From contig NZ_KI530762.1 of assembly GCF_000488275.1 (NCBI RefSeq), forward strand, positions 1,219,893 through 1,283,892: a DNA stretch of 64,000 nt. Direction: 5' to 3'. Shown piece after piece: positions 1 to 10,285 of the stretch. The position numbers and the translations under genes were made by a program. The notes beneath the pieces are model-generated. The model ran no database searches. It saw only the letters and a list, made by a program, of their open reading frames with translations, and was not told the DNA's origin. The stretch comes from Acinetobacter brisouii CIP 110357. GTDB taxonomy: Bacteria > Pseudomonadota > Gammaproteobacteria > Pseudomonadales > Moraxellaceae. Every line of letters begins with the position of its first letter. Within the stretch, counting starts at the first letter, position 1.

Positions 1-801
<801 letters not shown>

Positions 802-948
802 TCTTGTTGGGTTTTAACATCATGAGATACAGCATTGTTGATTTTTTTACAAGAAATAGCATTTGTTTAAATAAAGTCTATTAAGCTGTATTTCATCGTG
901 GAAATGAAAAGAATACAATTGATATTTAAGCCATTATTGAGGTCAGAC

Positions 949-1452
949 ATGTCTTCGCAACAACCTTATAAGGTTTTGTGTGTGTGCTTGGGAAATATTT
1001 GTCGTTCTCCCACTGCCGAAGCTGTATTGCGACATTTTTGCCAACAGCATCAATTGAATGTACATGTCGATTCTGCTGGAACAGCAGCCTATCATATTGG
1101 TGAAGCGCCTGATTCACGCAGCCAGCAACATGCACGTCAGCGCGGTTATGATTTGTCAGTGTTACGTGCGCGACAGTTATCTCTCAACGATTTTCTGGAT
1201 TTTGATTTAATTCTGGCGATGGATGAACAAAATCTAAAAAATATTCAGAAAATTGAATACCACGCCCAACAGCAATTCGTTCAGCTTCGTGCTCAGGTTT
1301 GTATGATGACTGAACATGCAACCGAGTTGCAGCGTCAAGCCATTGCCGATCCATATTATGGTGGTGCAAAAGGGTTTGAACGGGTGCTCGATCAGTGTGA
1401 AATTGCCAGTCAGGCATGGGTCAATGTATTTAAGTCTTCACAAAAACAATAA
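949..1452 (+). CDS. low-molecular-weight protein-tyrosine phosphatase
   Basis: A 167-residue cytoplasmic phosphatase of the LMW-PTP family, which removes phosphate from tyrosine residues; bacterial members often act on tyrosine kinases of polysaccharide export. The P-loop CX5R is at residues 13-19 (CLGNICR) followed by Ser-Pro, and the general-acid Asp lies in ADPYYGG near the C-terminus. I place the start at 949 because GAGGTCAG precedes it at good spacing and the catalytic loop then falls near residue 13 as in the family; an in-frame ATG at 898 would add 17 residues without homology. murB follows after 6 bp, so the two are probably cotranscribed. No tyrosine kinase gene is visible nearby. 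Confidence 0.88.
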   Translation: MSSQQPYKVLCVCLGNICRSPTAEAVLRHFCQQHQLNVHVDSAGTAAYHIGEAPDSRSQQHARQRGYDLSVLRARQLSLNDFLDFDLILAMDEQNLKNIQKIEYHAQQQFVQLRAQVCMMTEHATELQRQAIADPYYGGAKGFERVLDQCEIASQAWVNVFKSSQKQ

Positions 1453-1458
1453 GGTTCT

Positions 1459-2505
1459 GTGTCAGTGATTCAAATTCAACAAGCGTTTCAACTACAAGCA
1501 TTCAATACATTGCATTTACAGGCAGTTGCTTCGCATTATGTCAAAGTTGCTTCTGTGGAGGCGTTGCAAGAAGCTTTGGACTATGCCAGTGCGCAGCAGT
1601 TAAATGTGCTGATTTTGTCTGGCGGTAGTAATATTTTATTGCCCGAATATGTACATGCCTTGATTATTCATATGGATATTCAGGGAATAGAAGTGCTTGC
1701 AGAGACAGATTCGCATGTTTCTGTACATGTCGGCGCAGGGCAAAACTGGCATGAGTTTGTATTGTATAGCACAGCGCATCACTGGTTTGGCTTACAAAAC
1801 CTAGCCCTGATTCCTGGGTTGGTTGGTGCATGTCCCGTACAGAATATTGGCGCGTATGGCGTTGAGGTTGGGGAATTTATTGAGCAGGTACATGTCTATG
1901 ACCGTGAGTTGCAACAGTTAACGCAACTTGCTGCCGAGCAATGTCATTTTTCTTATCGCCATAGTATTTTTAAAGAGCACCCAAACCGTTATGTGATTGT
2001 CGGTGTGACATTTAAGCTGCGTAAAACACCAGATTTACAGTTGGCATATGGTGATTTACGTCAGGCAGTTGGCGAGGAACAAACCGCAGAAAATCTGCAA
2101 AAACAGGTCATTGCCATTCGTCAAAGCAAGTTACCCGATCCTGCGGAATTTCCAAATGTCGGAAGCTTTTTTAAAAATCCGCTCATTTCACAAGCGCAAT
2201 ATCAGCAACTTGCTCAGTTATACCCTAACTTGCCTCATTATCCGCAAAAAAATGGTGCAGTCAAAATTGCAGCAGGCTGGCTGATTGATCAGGCAGGCTG
2301 GAAAGGTAAGCGTTTGGGCGCTGTTGGTATGTTTGCCCGTCAGGCACTGGTTTTGGTCAATTATGAATCGGCTAACTTGACTGACGTACAACAGACTTAT
2401 CGTGCTGTTCAGGCAGCAGTCCAACAAAAATTTAATATTGTTCTTGAGCCAGAGCCTGTATTGTTTAATGAATCTGGTTTAATTCAATCGCATGTGAGCG
2501 TGTAG
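1459..2505 (+). CDS. murB: UDP-N-acetylenolpyruvoylglucosamine reductase
   Basis: A 348-residue cytoplasmic flavoenzyme of peptidoglycan precursor synthesis. It reduces UDP-GlcNAc-enolpyruvate with NADPH to UDP-MurNAc. The FAD domain is marked by [12 protein letters not shown] (about residues 51-62) and by [18 protein letters not shown]. The MurB domain has the conserved SYRHS Arg, the GSFFKNP motif whose Ser donates a proton, and the C-terminal Glu in EPEPVLF. The length fits the E. coli type I enzyme (about 342). The start codon is GTG, 6 bp after the phosphatase stop, and the next gene begins 2 bp after the murB stop. Confidence 0.95.
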   Translation: MSVIQIQQAFQLQAFNTLHLQAVASHYVKVASVEALQEALDYASAQQLNVLILSGGSNILLPEYVHALIIHMDIQGIEVLAETDSHVSVHVGAGQNWHEFVLYSTAHHWFGLQNLALIPGLVGACPVQNIGAYGVEVGEFIEQVHVYDRELQQLTQLAAEQCHFSYRHSIFKEHPNRYVIVGVTFKLRKTPDLQLAYGDLRQAVGEEQTAENLQKQVIAIRQSKLPDPAEFPNVGSFFKNPLISQAQYQQLAQLYPNLPHYPQKNGAVKIAAGWLIDQAGWKGKRLGAVGMFARQALVLVNYESANLTDVQQTYRAVQAAVQQKFNIVLEPEPVLFNESGLIQSHVSV

Positions 2506-2507
2506 CG

Positions 2508-3638
2508 ATGACTGATAAACAACATTGGATGATCAGCTTTGTGCGAATGGCTGCTGTGCTATTCGCTTTGCTGGCATGTCTGACAGTGTTGATATATACC
2601 CCATTTTATTCCAAATTTATTGTTTTCCTGTTGAATCGGTTTACCCCTGTTGAAGTTAATACTGTAGCAGCGCGCAGTCAGCAAATGGCGGCTTTAAGTG
2701 AGCATGATGATTTAGAACCTGGTTCTGACTTATGGGTGGCTCGACAAGCATATTTAAAAGTCATGCAAGAGGCTGCACGGCGGCAAGATGCGGCAAGCCT
2801 GAATTTGATTCAGGCACGCTATGATCTATTGCAGTCAGAGATTAAGCATAATCAGGAACACGAAGACAGTTTGCAGTCTGACCAGCAGATTGAGCAGGTC
2901 ATCAAACATAAAAAACATGAGTTACGTGAGGAGCTTGAGGCGGATAATACAAAGCTTGCCAGTGAAATAGCGAGTTTGGATATGCCTGATAATTTGGCAC
3001 TCATGGACAAATATATTCATTTTTTAAAAACTTTTCCTGTCAATACCAGTGTGAGCCAAGCTGTAAATCAACAGATGTATAGTGAATTACAACAGGAAAA
3101 TAACAGTCAGTCTCGCCGTATCGATACAACGCGACCTTCAGCAATTGTTGTTTTGGGTGGGGGTCTGACTTTATCAAAAAACCGTAAGAATATTGTGGTG
3201 AATGATTATACGCGGTTGCGTTTAGAAACAACCTTGGCATTAGAAAAACAAAACAATTTACCGATTGTATTGAGTGGTGTAGAAGCACCGTATATGCAAA
3301 GCTGGCTCAACCAGCATGGTGTTTCTGCGAAATTGTTAGAAAATCGTAGTATGAATACCTGCGAAAACACTCGGTTTAGTTCACTATTATTACAAAAGAA
3401 AGGCGGAGCACCCAAAGTGATGCTAGTCACTGATGAATATCATATGCCGCGAACCCGGCGTTTATTTGCCATGAATGGGATTGCGACGATTCCAGTCAAT
3501 GCACCCATGCCGATGCCACTAACCATGTGGAAACCATCGGTACAAAACTATGACCATAGCCGCCGTGCCAACTATGAATTACTTGCTACCATTCGTGATG
3601 CACTGTTTGGTGTGAGTGATTGTCGGGAGGTGCCTTAA
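2508..3638 (+). CDS. YdcF-like (DUF218) membrane-anchored protein
   Basis: A 376-residue protein. One transmembrane segment (about residues 10-35) is followed by a long, charged, mostly helical stretch (about 60-200) and then a DUF218/YdcF-like domain. That domain runs from AIVVLGGGL (about 207) through LPIVLSG and the ENRSMNTCENT signature to VMLVTDEYHMPR. In E. coli, DUF218 proteins such as ElyC act in envelope homeostasis and lipid-carrier metabolism, but the biochemistry of most members is unknown. The gene sits 2 bp after murB, which agrees with an envelope role. The helical insert between the membrane anchor and the domain is longer than in the short YdcF proteins. Confidence 0.75.
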   Translation: MTDKQHWMISFVRMAAVLFALLACLTVLIYTPFYSKFIVFLLNRFTPVEVNTVAARSQQMAALSEHDDLEPGSDLWVARQAYLKVMQEAARRQDAASLNLIQARYDLLQSEIKHNQEHEDSLQSDQQIEQVIKHKKHELREELEADNTKLASEIASLDMPDNLALMDKYIHFLKTFPVNTSVSQAVNQQMYSELQQENNSQSRRIDTTRPSAIVVLGGGLTLSKNRKNIVVNDYTRLRLETTLALEKQNNLPIVLSGVEAPYMQSWLNQHGVSAKLLENRSMNTCENTRFSSLLLQKKGGAPKVMLVTDEYHMPRTRRLFAMNGIATIPVNAPMPMPLTMWKPSVQNYDHSRRANYELLATIRDALFGVSDCREVP

Positions 3639-4670
3639 ATGGCTGATATTCCATTCTTAACGCCATCAATTTTAAAACAGCTCAAACTGCCTGTGCCGAG
3701 TCGTGAAGTCACATCCAGCTTATTGCCTGCACTCAATTTAAACCGCCCTTATGAGCCTTCGGATGATTTGCTGGCTTATCAGAAACTGTATGGTCTAGAC
3801 CAACTACAATGTAATCACTGGCAGGGGTATATTGAAATGCCTTTGTTTAAATTACATACTCAGGTTTTTGAGCCCCAAATAACACCTGTGCGCGGTACGG
3901 TATTTTTGCTACATGGTTATTTGGAACATAGTGGAATTTATCAGCCGATTATTCAGGAAATTTTATCGCAAGGCTTTAGTGTTCTGGTGTTCGATTTACC
4001 TGGTCATGGCTTAAGTAGTGGTTCACCTGCCAGTATTCAAAATTTTGACCATTATCAGGATGTACTTAGCGCTGTTTATCATTATGTAAAAAATGCTGAT
4101 CAACTTCCGAAACCATGGTTGGGTATTGGGCAAAGTACGGGCGGTGCAATTTTTATGCATCACTTACTGGTATATGCTGAGCAGCGCAAAAACCCATTTG
4201 TTGATCGAGTTCTGTTGCTGTCGCCATTGGTTCGACCTGCTAAAACGGCATGGTGGCATAACCCTGTTGGGCTAGGGATTATTCGTCGTGTGCGCCGTCA
4301 AGTGCCGCGCCATTTTCGCCGCAATAACCATAACCCTGAATTTTTGCGTTTTATCCGTTTAACTGACCCATTGCAACCACGCATCATGGGGATGGACTGG
4401 ATTTTGGCCATGTCGAAATGGATGCAGGAAATGGAGGATCGCCCAGCTTGTCGTATTCCTGTATGGCTGGCACAAGGTGCGCTCGATCAGACCGTAGACT
4501 GGAAATACAATATTGAATTTGTTCGTAAAAAATTCCGCCTACAGACTTTATTGATGCTTGAAGAAGGTTCGCATCAATTAATCAATGAGCGTGCTGATAT
4601 TCGTGCTGCACTCACAGGTCTAATTCCTGCATTTTTACATGCCAGTCATAGCCAACTTTACTTTGAATAA
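3639..4670 (+). CDS. alpha/beta hydrolase, monoacylglycerol-lipase / S33 type
   Basis: A 343-residue cytoplasmic serine hydrolase. The oxyanion motif LLHGYLEHSG lies at about residues 90-99, PGHGLSSG at about 121-128, and the nucleophile elbow GQSTGG places Ser166 as nucleophile. The acid is probably the Asp of GALDQTVD and the base the His of EEGSHQL. This arrangement matches the hydrolase_4 / lysophospholipase L2-like family, which usually cleaves lipid or short esters; the natural substrate cannot be read here. ATG follows the previous stop directly (TAAATG), with GGGAGG as ribosome binding site inside the upstream gene, so translation is probably coupled. It is the last gene of the array, before a terminator. 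Confidence 0.78.
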   Translation: MADIPFLTPSILKQLKLPVPSREVTSSLLPALNLNRPYEPSDDLLAYQKLYGLDQLQCNHWQGYIEMPLFKLHTQVFEPQITPVRGTVFLLHGYLEHSGIYQPIIQEILSQGFSVLVFDLPGHGLSSGSPASIQNFDHYQDVLSAVYHYVKNADQLPKPWLGIGQSTGGAIFMHHLLVYAEQRKNPFVDRVLLLSPLVRPAKTAWWHNPVGLGIIRRVRRQVPRHFRRNNHNPEFLRFIRLTDPLQPRIMGMDWILAMSKWMQEMEDRPACRIPVWLAQGALDQTVDWKYNIEFVRKKFRLQTLLMLEEGSHQLINERADIRAALTGLIPAFLHASHSQLYFE

Positions 4671-4694
4671 TCAAAAGTGATTAATATTGATAAG

Positions 4695-4726
4695 ATGCTG
4701 AGTCCTAAAAGGATTCGGCATTTTTT
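4695..4726 (+). terminator. Rho-independent terminator after the murB array
   Basis: ATGCTGAGTCC and GGATTCGGCAT pair over 11 bp (two G-U) around a 5-nt loop, followed by six T. It closes the array that ends with the hydrolase gene. Confidence 0.75.
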
Positions 4727-4983
4727 ATCAAGGAACCAACATTCTGTCATGAGATAGCTTCTTAAAATTAAAAGGCGAAAGAAGGAGCTGCTGAGTCAAT
4801 ATATTAAATTTCTTTCATAAATCCTTTTTATTTCTCTTGCGCTGTATTGGAATATATTCCAATTTCGCTCAGGGAGGAAAATAAAGAGGGTGTAGACAAT
4901 TATGAAAAAATCTATTGTGTTTTTATATTTCTATTTATGTTAATGTTTTGTAACCAATAATAACACTATATATTCATTGACTT
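4727..4983. other. AT-rich intergenic region with no gene seen
   Basis: About 260 bp before the next gene. I see no reading frame with a ribosome binding site and no structured RNA. The AT-rich last 80 bp probably hold the promoter of the gene at 4984. Confidence 0.5.
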
Positions 4984-5703
4984 ATGCGAAATTTATTTTT
5001 AATTGTCGGCGTGATTTTTGCGATTTTTTATGGATTAAATCGTTTTTCACAATCAAAATCAGATCAAATACCTCAAAATAATCCGATTGCACAACGTGAG
5101 CAAAAGCTCGGTCAGTTGGTGCTGTTACAACCATTGAAGCAGCATGATGCTAAGTCTTATGAAGAAGCCTTACAAATTGCTAATTCGGCACAGCCAAATG
5201 AAGTTGATACGGCGGTAGCGAGTTCATTGTGGTGGTCATTACGCCGTGTGATTGAGCAACAGGCAGATGATCAGGGGCAATATCTTTGGGCACAAGCTTA
5301 TGTACAACAATTATATGATGCACGACAAGCAGATCGTTGCTTTGCGATCTCATTTCCTTTGTATAGTAAAAATACACCGCAGCAATTACGTGAATTTCTT
5401 GCACAATCAACCCAAAAGCAGTCTGCTGATGCTTTGACTTATATATTGACTCATTCAGGGTCACGGTCTGTGGTTGAGCGTATGCAAGTTCCAGCTGCAT
5501 GGATGGGTATTGCTCAGCATTTGCGTCAAGAATATGGTGCAGACGCAGACATGATTAATCAGGGTGAAGTGGCTACAGATAAACGCAAGCAATGTGATGT
5601 GGTAATTCGAGCCTTTGAATATAGCTTGTCTCTACCCGAACAAGACCGTGGCAAAGTACTACGCTGGTTGTTGGGTGGGCATATTAGTGTGGCTGTATTT
5701 TGA
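4984..5703 (+). CDS. hypothetical membrane-anchored protein
   Basis: A 239-residue protein I do not recognise. The first ~20 residues form an uncleaved signal-anchor (LFLIVGVIFAIFYGL), followed by a polar Ser/Gln-rich linker and a helical domain of about 190 residues, so the bulk is predicted periplasmic. Two Cys (in RCFAISF and KQCDVVIR) could form a disulfide. It precedes a predicted lipoprotein gene by 28 bp and the two are likely an operon of envelope proteins. No catalytic motif is visible. Confidence 0.6.
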   Translation: MRNLFLIVGVIFAIFYGLNRFSQSKSDQIPQNNPIAQREQKLGQLVLLQPLKQHDAKSYEEALQIANSAQPNEVDTAVASSLWWSLRRVIEQQADDQGQYLWAQAYVQQLYDARQADRCFAISFPLYSKNTPQQLREFLAQSTQKQSADALTYILTHSGSRSVVERMQVPAAWMGIAQHLRQEYGADADMINQGEVATDKRKQCDVVIRAFEYSLSLPEQDRGKVLRWLLGGHISVAVF

Positions 5704-5731
5704 TTGAACGATGAAAAAATAGAGTAACAAC

Positions 5732-6361
5732 ATGAATCTTAATATTATAAAAATACCAGTCTGCTTATGGTTATGCATGATTTTTTCTGTATTGCTTTCG
5801 GGATGTGTGCGAGTCGATCATGAGCCACATGCTGGAGAATATGGTCAGACTTTAGTGAATTCCATTCAGTTGACATCTGAACAGATTGCAGCCATTAACC
5901 GTAGTGAAATGCCCCGAATACAAGATGCATTTAAACGCCCAAATATTGCAATTGACTTCCCAACCAGTCAAGAAAACCCTTATCGTTTTGTCATTGTGGT
6001 GAAAGGACACGCATTGCAACAAGGCAAAGTGAATATGCGTTGGCTTGGCGGAATTCGCCCAAGTGAAAGTGCACAATACCATCCTCAAGTATTTGGTGAT
6101 GAAGATGACCATCGTTATAAGAGCAATGAGCCAGTATTGCTGGTGATCAGTTCAGATCCATTTTCGATTGCTAAAGAAAATTTCAATGTACATTATACAG
6201 CGCTGGCAGAACTGACAGAACGTGAAAATTTGGTAGTAGACTCTATACAACTACAAGTCTGGCAGGGTAAAGGTTCACAATATTCATGGGTACGCTATGC
6301 AGGATTTTTTGTAGTGTTAATGATGGCATTATTACCGATCTACCGCATACTCAATCGCTAA
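5732..6361 (+). CDS. hypothetical lipoprotein with C-terminal membrane helix
   Basis: A 209-residue protein of unknown function. The N-terminus has a signal sequence ending in the lipobox LLSGC (Cys25), so lipidation is predicted. The central part is beta-rich and soluble. The last ~20 residues (FFVVLMMALLPIYRIL) form a hydrophobic helix with a short basic tail. A lipid anchor plus a C-terminal helix would tether both ends to the inner membrane, with the middle in the periplasm. It lies 28 bp after the preceding membrane protein and may work with it. Confidence 0.6.
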   Translation: MNLNIIKIPVCLWLCMIFSVLLSGCVRVDHEPHAGEYGQTLVNSIQLTSEQIAAINRSEMPRIQDAFKRPNIAIDFPTSQENPYRFVIVVKGHALQQGKVNMRWLGGIRPSESAQYHPQVFGDEDDHRYKSNEPVLLVISSDPFSIAKENFNVHYTALAELTERENLVVDSIQLQVWQGKGSQYSWVRYAGFFVVLMMALLPIYRILNR

Positions 6362-6405
6362 TTGATTTAGTGTGACCTAAAGTAAACTTAGGTCACACGG
6401 TTGAC

Positions 6406-7578
6406 TTATTCAGCGTCTTCGTCAGGTGGCAGTAGCATCAAAATTGAATCATTTAGCAATTGTGCTAAATCCACCAAAATTTCTTCGGAAGCAAATTTCT
6501 GATTTAATTCAAAACATTGACCATCGGCAATTGCTACAAGCATTTCAGCAAATTCAGGTGAGATGCACAGTGCTTCACCATTACCCCAAAACAGTGTTTC
6601 ATCGTCCTGTTGTTTGTAGAGTAAGCGTGAAGCAGGTTCGAGCTGTAATAAATAGCCTTGATCAAGCACAGCTTCTAAATCAGCCACTTCAATTTCATCA
6701 GGTTCAGGCACGTTGTCTGGGTACTTCGGCTCACTCATCAGCGACATAATCGCAGCATCGAGCAGAGGCGAATCTTGTAATTGGGCGAGAACTTGCTGTT
6801 TAAGGTAGCTGAGTTCTTCTGCATCAATTTGACCGACTCGGTGAGGAAGTGTGCGCTGAATATCTGGCAATGGATTTTTGAGTCGTGCATTGTCGGCAAA
6901 CTGGTCACTGACGCGATCCATCATGTTGGCGACATTTGGCATACGGAAACCAAATGAGAAGGTTAGACAGTCATCTTCTGCGACACCGTAGTGTGACAAA
7001 CCTGGTGGCACATACAACAAGTCACCCGGGGCAAGCACTTCATCAAAATTGATGTCCATATCTGGCAACAGTTTCAGCGGTTGATTGGGTACAAAAGCCG
7101 TGTCTGCATCGCACATTTGTCCAAGCTGCCAGCGGCGATGACCATAACCTTGTACCAAGAACACATCATAGAAGTCGAAGTGTTTGCCGACTGAACCGCC
7201 TTTGGGTGCATAAGACACCATAATGTCATCGCGACGCCACTGTGGAATAAAGCTGAACTGTTGCCAAAGTCCCGCCAAATCCATTGAATAGTGGTCAACG
7301 GCCTGAACCAGCAGCGTCCATAATTTTGGCATTTTCTGGAAATCGCTTTTGGCTAAAGGTGAGGATTTCACCGACCACTGGTTTGGATCACGGTCTTTTT
7401 GCTTAATCAAACGTGCGCTGACATTGTCTTCGAGTGCCAGTTCCAAAACATCATCTGGTTCTAAAATGTTGGCAATTTCAGGTAATGCACGACGAACTAG
7501 CAGTGGTTTTTTCTGCCAGTATTCATTGAGAAATTGTTCTGCGGTAATACCGCCTAAAATGGTTAAAGGTTGAGACAT
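6406..7578 (-). CDS. roxA: ribosomal protein uL16 arginine hydroxylase (JmjC, RoxA/YcfD)
   Basis: A 390-residue Fe(II)/2-oxoglutarate oxygenase with an N-terminal JmjC cupin. E. coli YcfD hydroxylates an Arg of ribosomal protein L16 (uL16). The iron-binding facial triad is visible as His133 and Asp135 (GKHFDFYDVF) and His196 (PPGLSHYG), close to the E. coli positions 125, 127 and 187. Substrate-side motifs include YAPKGGSVG and FSFGFRMP. The C-terminal ~130 residues fit the dimerisation and winged-helix region of this family. It is the last gene of a minus-strand group with maf and the DUF2237 gene, 17 bp downstream of maf. Confidence 0.88.
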   Translation of the reverse strand: MSQPLTILGGITAEQFLNEYWQKKPLLVRRALPEIANILEPDDVLELALEDNVSARLIKQKDRDPNQWSVKSSPLAKSDFQKMPKLWTLLVQAVDHYSMDLAGLWQQFSFIPQWRRDDIMVSYAPKGGSVGKHFDFYDVFLVQGYGHRRWQLGQMCDADTAFVPNQPLKLLPDMDINFDEVLAPGDLLYVPPGLSHYGVAEDDCLTFSFGFRMPNVANMMDRVSDQFADNARLKNPLPDIQRTLPHRVGQIDAEELSYLKQQVLAQLQDSPLLDAAIMSLMSEPKYPDNVPEPDEIEVADLEAVLDQGYLLQLEPASRLLYKQQDDETLFWGNGEALCISPEFAEMLVAIADGQCFELNQKFASEEILVDLAQLLNDSILMLLPPDEDAE

Positions 7579-7595
7579 GCGAGTACCTTTAAAAA

Positions 7596-8189
7596 TTAAG
7601 GAATTTGAATATTGAGTTGGCGCAGTAGTTTACACAGTTGAATCATTGGCAGCCCCATCAAAGTGGTTTGATCCTGTCCAGTCATGCTGGAAAATAGGCT
7701 AATTCCTAGACTTTCACATTTGAAACTGCCCGCGCAGTGTAATGGTTGATCTTTTTCAATATAGCGCTGAATTTCGTTGAGGCTGAGTTCTCGGAACTGA
7801 ACTTGGTAGCGCTCAACCAAAGTCTGTTCAAAGCCTGAAGCCAGATGTTGCACGCTTAAACCCGTACTAAAGTAAACTGTCTTACCTGAGTTAAGTTGTA
7901 ACTGCTGAGTGGCATTTTCAACAGTCAACGGTTTCCCAATAAAGTCTTGCGGTGCAGTTTCACGCCATGCCACCTGATCTGAGCCAATCACAATCGCGTC
8001 AGGGTATTGTCCAGCAATTACACGAGCCTTTTCAAAAGCCAGACGTTTTGCCAGATCATCAGCGTGTGTTTCTTGCTGACTCGATTCGTCAATATCAGGA
8101 GCAATGGCGAGATACTCCAAGCCTAACCGATCCATCAATGCTTTTCGGGTCTGACTGCTTGATGCCAAGATAATCTGAGGTTGTTTCAT
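7596..8189 (-). CDS. Maf family nucleotide pyrophosphatase (YceF-like)
   Basis: A 197-residue cytoplasmic enzyme of the Maf/HAM1 superfamily. Members hydrolyse non-canonical nucleoside triphosphates to monophosphates; the YceF subgroup prefers 7-methyl-GTP. The N-terminal ILASSSQTRKALM, the catalytic Asp in IGSDQVAW and IGKPLTVENA are conserved. Trp in SDQVAW rather than the dUTP/UTP-type pattern favours the YceF subgroup, but that assignment is inference. The ATG at 8189 overlaps the stop of the upstream DUF2237 gene by one base (TAATG), implying translational coupling, and removes a 20-residue non-homologous extension. Confidence 0.85.
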   Translation of the reverse strand: MKQPQIILASSSQTRKALMDRLGLEYLAIAPDIDESSQQETHADDLAKRLAFEKARVIAGQYPDAIVIGSDQVAWRETAPQDFIGKPLTVENATQQLQLNSGKTVYFSTGLSVQHLASGFEQTLVERYQVQFRELSLNEIQRYIEKDQPLHCAGSFKCESLGISLFSSMTGQDQTTLMGLPMIQLCKLLRQLNIQIP

Positions 8190-8572
8190 TAGAAGGCAAA
8201 GTCCATCAGTATGTCGAGAGGAACATAACTCAGCACAGATTGATGGCAAGCCTGTAGTTTGAGTTGGGGTGCATGACCTGCTTCATAGGCTTCCACCCAG
8301 CGGGTGACACAGATACACCAAAAATCACCAGGCTTAAGTCCAGGAAAACCAATTTCGGGCAGTGGTGTAATCAGATCATTGCCAATTTTTTGTGAAAAAT
8401 TCAGAAAGTCCGCGCTCATTTTAGCGCATACCGTATGTTGCCCTAAGTCAGTCGTTGCCGTATGGCAAAAACCATTGCGAAAATAGCCCGTAATTGGGTC
8501 AAAACAGCAACTTGCCAGTGCATCACCAAAGACATTCAGGCGGTTGATTTTTGGATCTGGATGAATAGACAT
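8189..8572 (-). CDS. DUF2237 family protein
   Basis: A 127-residue cytoplasmic protein of the DUF2237 family. The diagnostic stretches are NVFGDALASCCFDPITGYFRNG, here cut to its ends (NVFGD ... TGYFRNG), then TDLGQHTVCAKM and PGLKPGDFWCICVTRW. Five Cys are conserved in spacing and may bind a metal, though no function is established for the family. It is the first gene of a minus-strand group with maf and roxA, and is divergent from pgk across a 146-bp gap. Confidence 0.8.
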   Translation of the reverse strand: MSIHPDPKINRLNVFGDALASCCFDPITGYFRNGFCHTATTDLGQHTVCAKMSADFLNFSQKIGNDLITPLPEIGFPGLKPGDFWCICVTRWVEAYEAGHAPQLKLQACHQSVLSYVPLDILMDFAF

Positions 8573-8718
8573 ACATGTTAATTTTTTTTAAAGATGCTTT
8601 ATCATAATCAAAACCACATATTTCTACAGCTTTTCTACTAAAGAAGCTAATTTTTTTTTGCATAATCATTTAAAATGGCGCGATTTTTAATTTCCACAAA
8701 CGCAAAAGAGAGCATTCC

Positions 8719-9906
8719 ATGAATTTTCAGCGCATGACAGACCTTGATTTAACGGAGAAACGCGTCCTTATTCGTGAAGATTTAAACGTGCCTGTAAAAA
8801 ATGGTGTGATTACCAGTGATGCACGTTTGCGTGCTGCACTTCCAACAATTAAAGCTGCACTTGAAAAAGGTGCTGCGGTCATGGTGTGTTCACACCTCGG
8901 TCGACCAGTGGAAGGCGAGCCAAAACCTGAACAATCTTTAGCGCCTGTTGCAGCATATTTAACTGAAGCACTCGGTCAAAATGTACAACTGATCACTGAA
9001 TACCTAGATGGCGTTGAAGTTCAAGCAGGTCAGGTGGTATTGCTTGAAAACGTTCGTTTTAATCACGGCGAAAAGAAAAATAACCCTGAACTTGCACAAA
9101 AATATGCTGCACTTTGTGATGTATTTGTGATGGATGCTTTTGGTACAGCACACCGCGCAGAAGCGTCAACTGAAGGCGTGGCACGTTTTGCTCCTGTTGC
9201 TGCTGCAGGTCCTTTACTTGCTGCTGAACTTGATGCTTTGGGTCGCGCTTTACAGACTCCTGCGAAACCGATGGTGGCAATTGTTGCGGGCTCTAAAGTA
9301 TCGACTAAGCTCGATGTATTGACTTCACTTTCAACCATCTGTGATCAGTTGATCGTTGGTGGTGGTATTGCCAATACCTTCCTTGCAGCGGCAGGCTTCA
9401 ATGTAGGTAAATCATTGTACGAAGCAGACTTAATTGACACTGCAAAAGCCATTGCTGCAAAAGTATCTGTACCTTTGCCAACTGACGTTGTGGTTGCTGA
9501 TGCGACTCAAATTAACTTTGAAGACTTCTTGGGTTCTTTAGCCAATACGCCTGCGGTTGTGAAAAAAGTTGAAGATGTTACTGAAAACGATATGATTTTG
9601 GATGTTGGGCCAGAAACAGCAGCAACTTTTGCAACATTATTGAAACAATCCAAAACTATTTTATGGAATGGACCTGTCGGGGTGTTTGAAGTCGATCAAT
9701 TTGGCGAAGGTACAAAAGCGCTATCATTGGCGATTGCGGAAAGTGAAGGCTTCTCAATTGCGGGTGGTGGTGACACATTGGCTGCGATCGATAAATATAA
9801 CGTTGCATCTCAAATCAGTTATATTTCAACAGGTGGTGGTGCGTTCTTAGAATTTGTAGAAGGTAAAACTTTGCCAGCAGTTGCAGTCTTGCTTGAGCGT
9901 GCCTAA
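8719..9906 (+). CDS. pgk: phosphoglycerate kinase
   Basis: A 395-residue cytoplasmic kinase that transfers phosphate between 1,3-bisphosphoglycerate and ADP. The N-domain carries [10 protein letters not shown] (substrate binding), SHLGRPVEG and [14 protein letters not shown]. The C-domain has [19 protein letters not shown] and the nucleotide-binding [11 protein letters not shown]. Length is normal for the family. In this genus, which lacks phosphofructokinase, it is expected to serve gluconeogenesis and the lower Entner-Doudoroff route. AGAGAG precedes the ATG. A small lipoprotein gene follows after 18 bp and fba is next. Confidence 0.97.
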   Translation: MNFQRMTDLDLTEKRVLIREDLNVPVKNGVITSDARLRAALPTIKAALEKGAAVMVCSHLGRPVEGEPKPEQSLAPVAAYLTEALGQNVQLITEYLDGVEVQAGQVVLLENVRFNHGEKKNNPELAQKYAALCDVFVMDAFGTAHRAEASTEGVARFAPVAAAGPLLAAELDALGRALQTPAKPMVAIVAGSKVSTKLDVLTSLSTICDQLIVGGGIANTFLAAAGFNVGKSLYEADLIDTAKAIAAKVSVPLPTDVVVADATQINFEDFLGSLANTPAVVKKVEDVTENDMILDVGPETAATFATLLKQSKTILWNGPVGVFEVDQFGEGTKALSLAIAESEGFSIAGGGDTLAAIDKYNVASQISYISTGGGAFLEFVEGKTLPAVAVLLERA

Positions 9907-9924
9907 GCCTATTAGGAGCGTTTT

Positions 9925-10164
9925 ATGAAAAAACAACTGATCATTGCATTGGTGTGTCTTGCATCACTTGCGTTCACTGCATGTTCAAAAAAGTCAGAGG
10001 AAGCCAAAACTGGGCAGGCATCTGTGATTGTATCAGAAGATGACAAACCAACGACACCTGAACAGCAAGCGCAAATCAATGCTTTAGATAAACCTGTACT
10101 GGACGAAAAAAATACAGATGTCAAAGATGCTGATGCGCCAGTTTCCGATGCAAAAGCTCAATGA
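9925..10164 (+). CDS. small predicted lipoprotein
   Basis: A 79-residue protein with a Lys-rich signal sequence ending in the lipobox LAFTAC (Cys20), followed by a hydrophilic Ala/Asp/Lys-rich tail with no fold I recognise. It starts 18 bp after pgk with AGGAG as ribosome binding site, and a terminator follows, so it is probably expressed with pgk. Its function is unknown; it may simply be a minor envelope lipoprotein. Confidence 0.7.
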   Translation: MKKQLIIALVCLASLAFTACSKKSEEAKTGQASVIVSEDDKPTTPEQQAQINALDKPVLDEKNTDVKDADAPVSDAKAQ

Positions 10165-10186
10165 TTTGTTGATTTTTTAATAAAAG

Positions 10187-10213
10187 TCCCTGCCTATGCA
10201 GGGATTTTTTTTT
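10187..10213 (+). terminator. Rho-independent terminator after pgk and lipoprotein gene
   Basis: TCCCTGC and GCAGGGA form a perfect 7-bp stem with a 4-nt loop, followed by nine T. Confidence 0.9.
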
Positions 10214-10230
10214 AAATGATGTTTTTTGAT

Positions 10231-10248
10231 GCTGAATTGCTATTCAGC
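10231..10248 (+). repeat. inverted repeat upstream of fba
   Basis: GCTGAAT and ATTCAGC flank a 4-nt spacer 38 bp before the fba start. It could be an operator or a 5'-UTR hairpin; the sequence does not decide. Confidence 0.4.
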
Positions 10249-10285
10249 AACATGTAGAATAAGGCCCACTACCTGGGAGGATACT

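Noticed and set aside
9063..9338. Open frame antisense to pgk
   Set aside because: It lies wholly inside a well-supported gene in the opposite strand, has no ribosome binding site and reflects codon bias of pgk.
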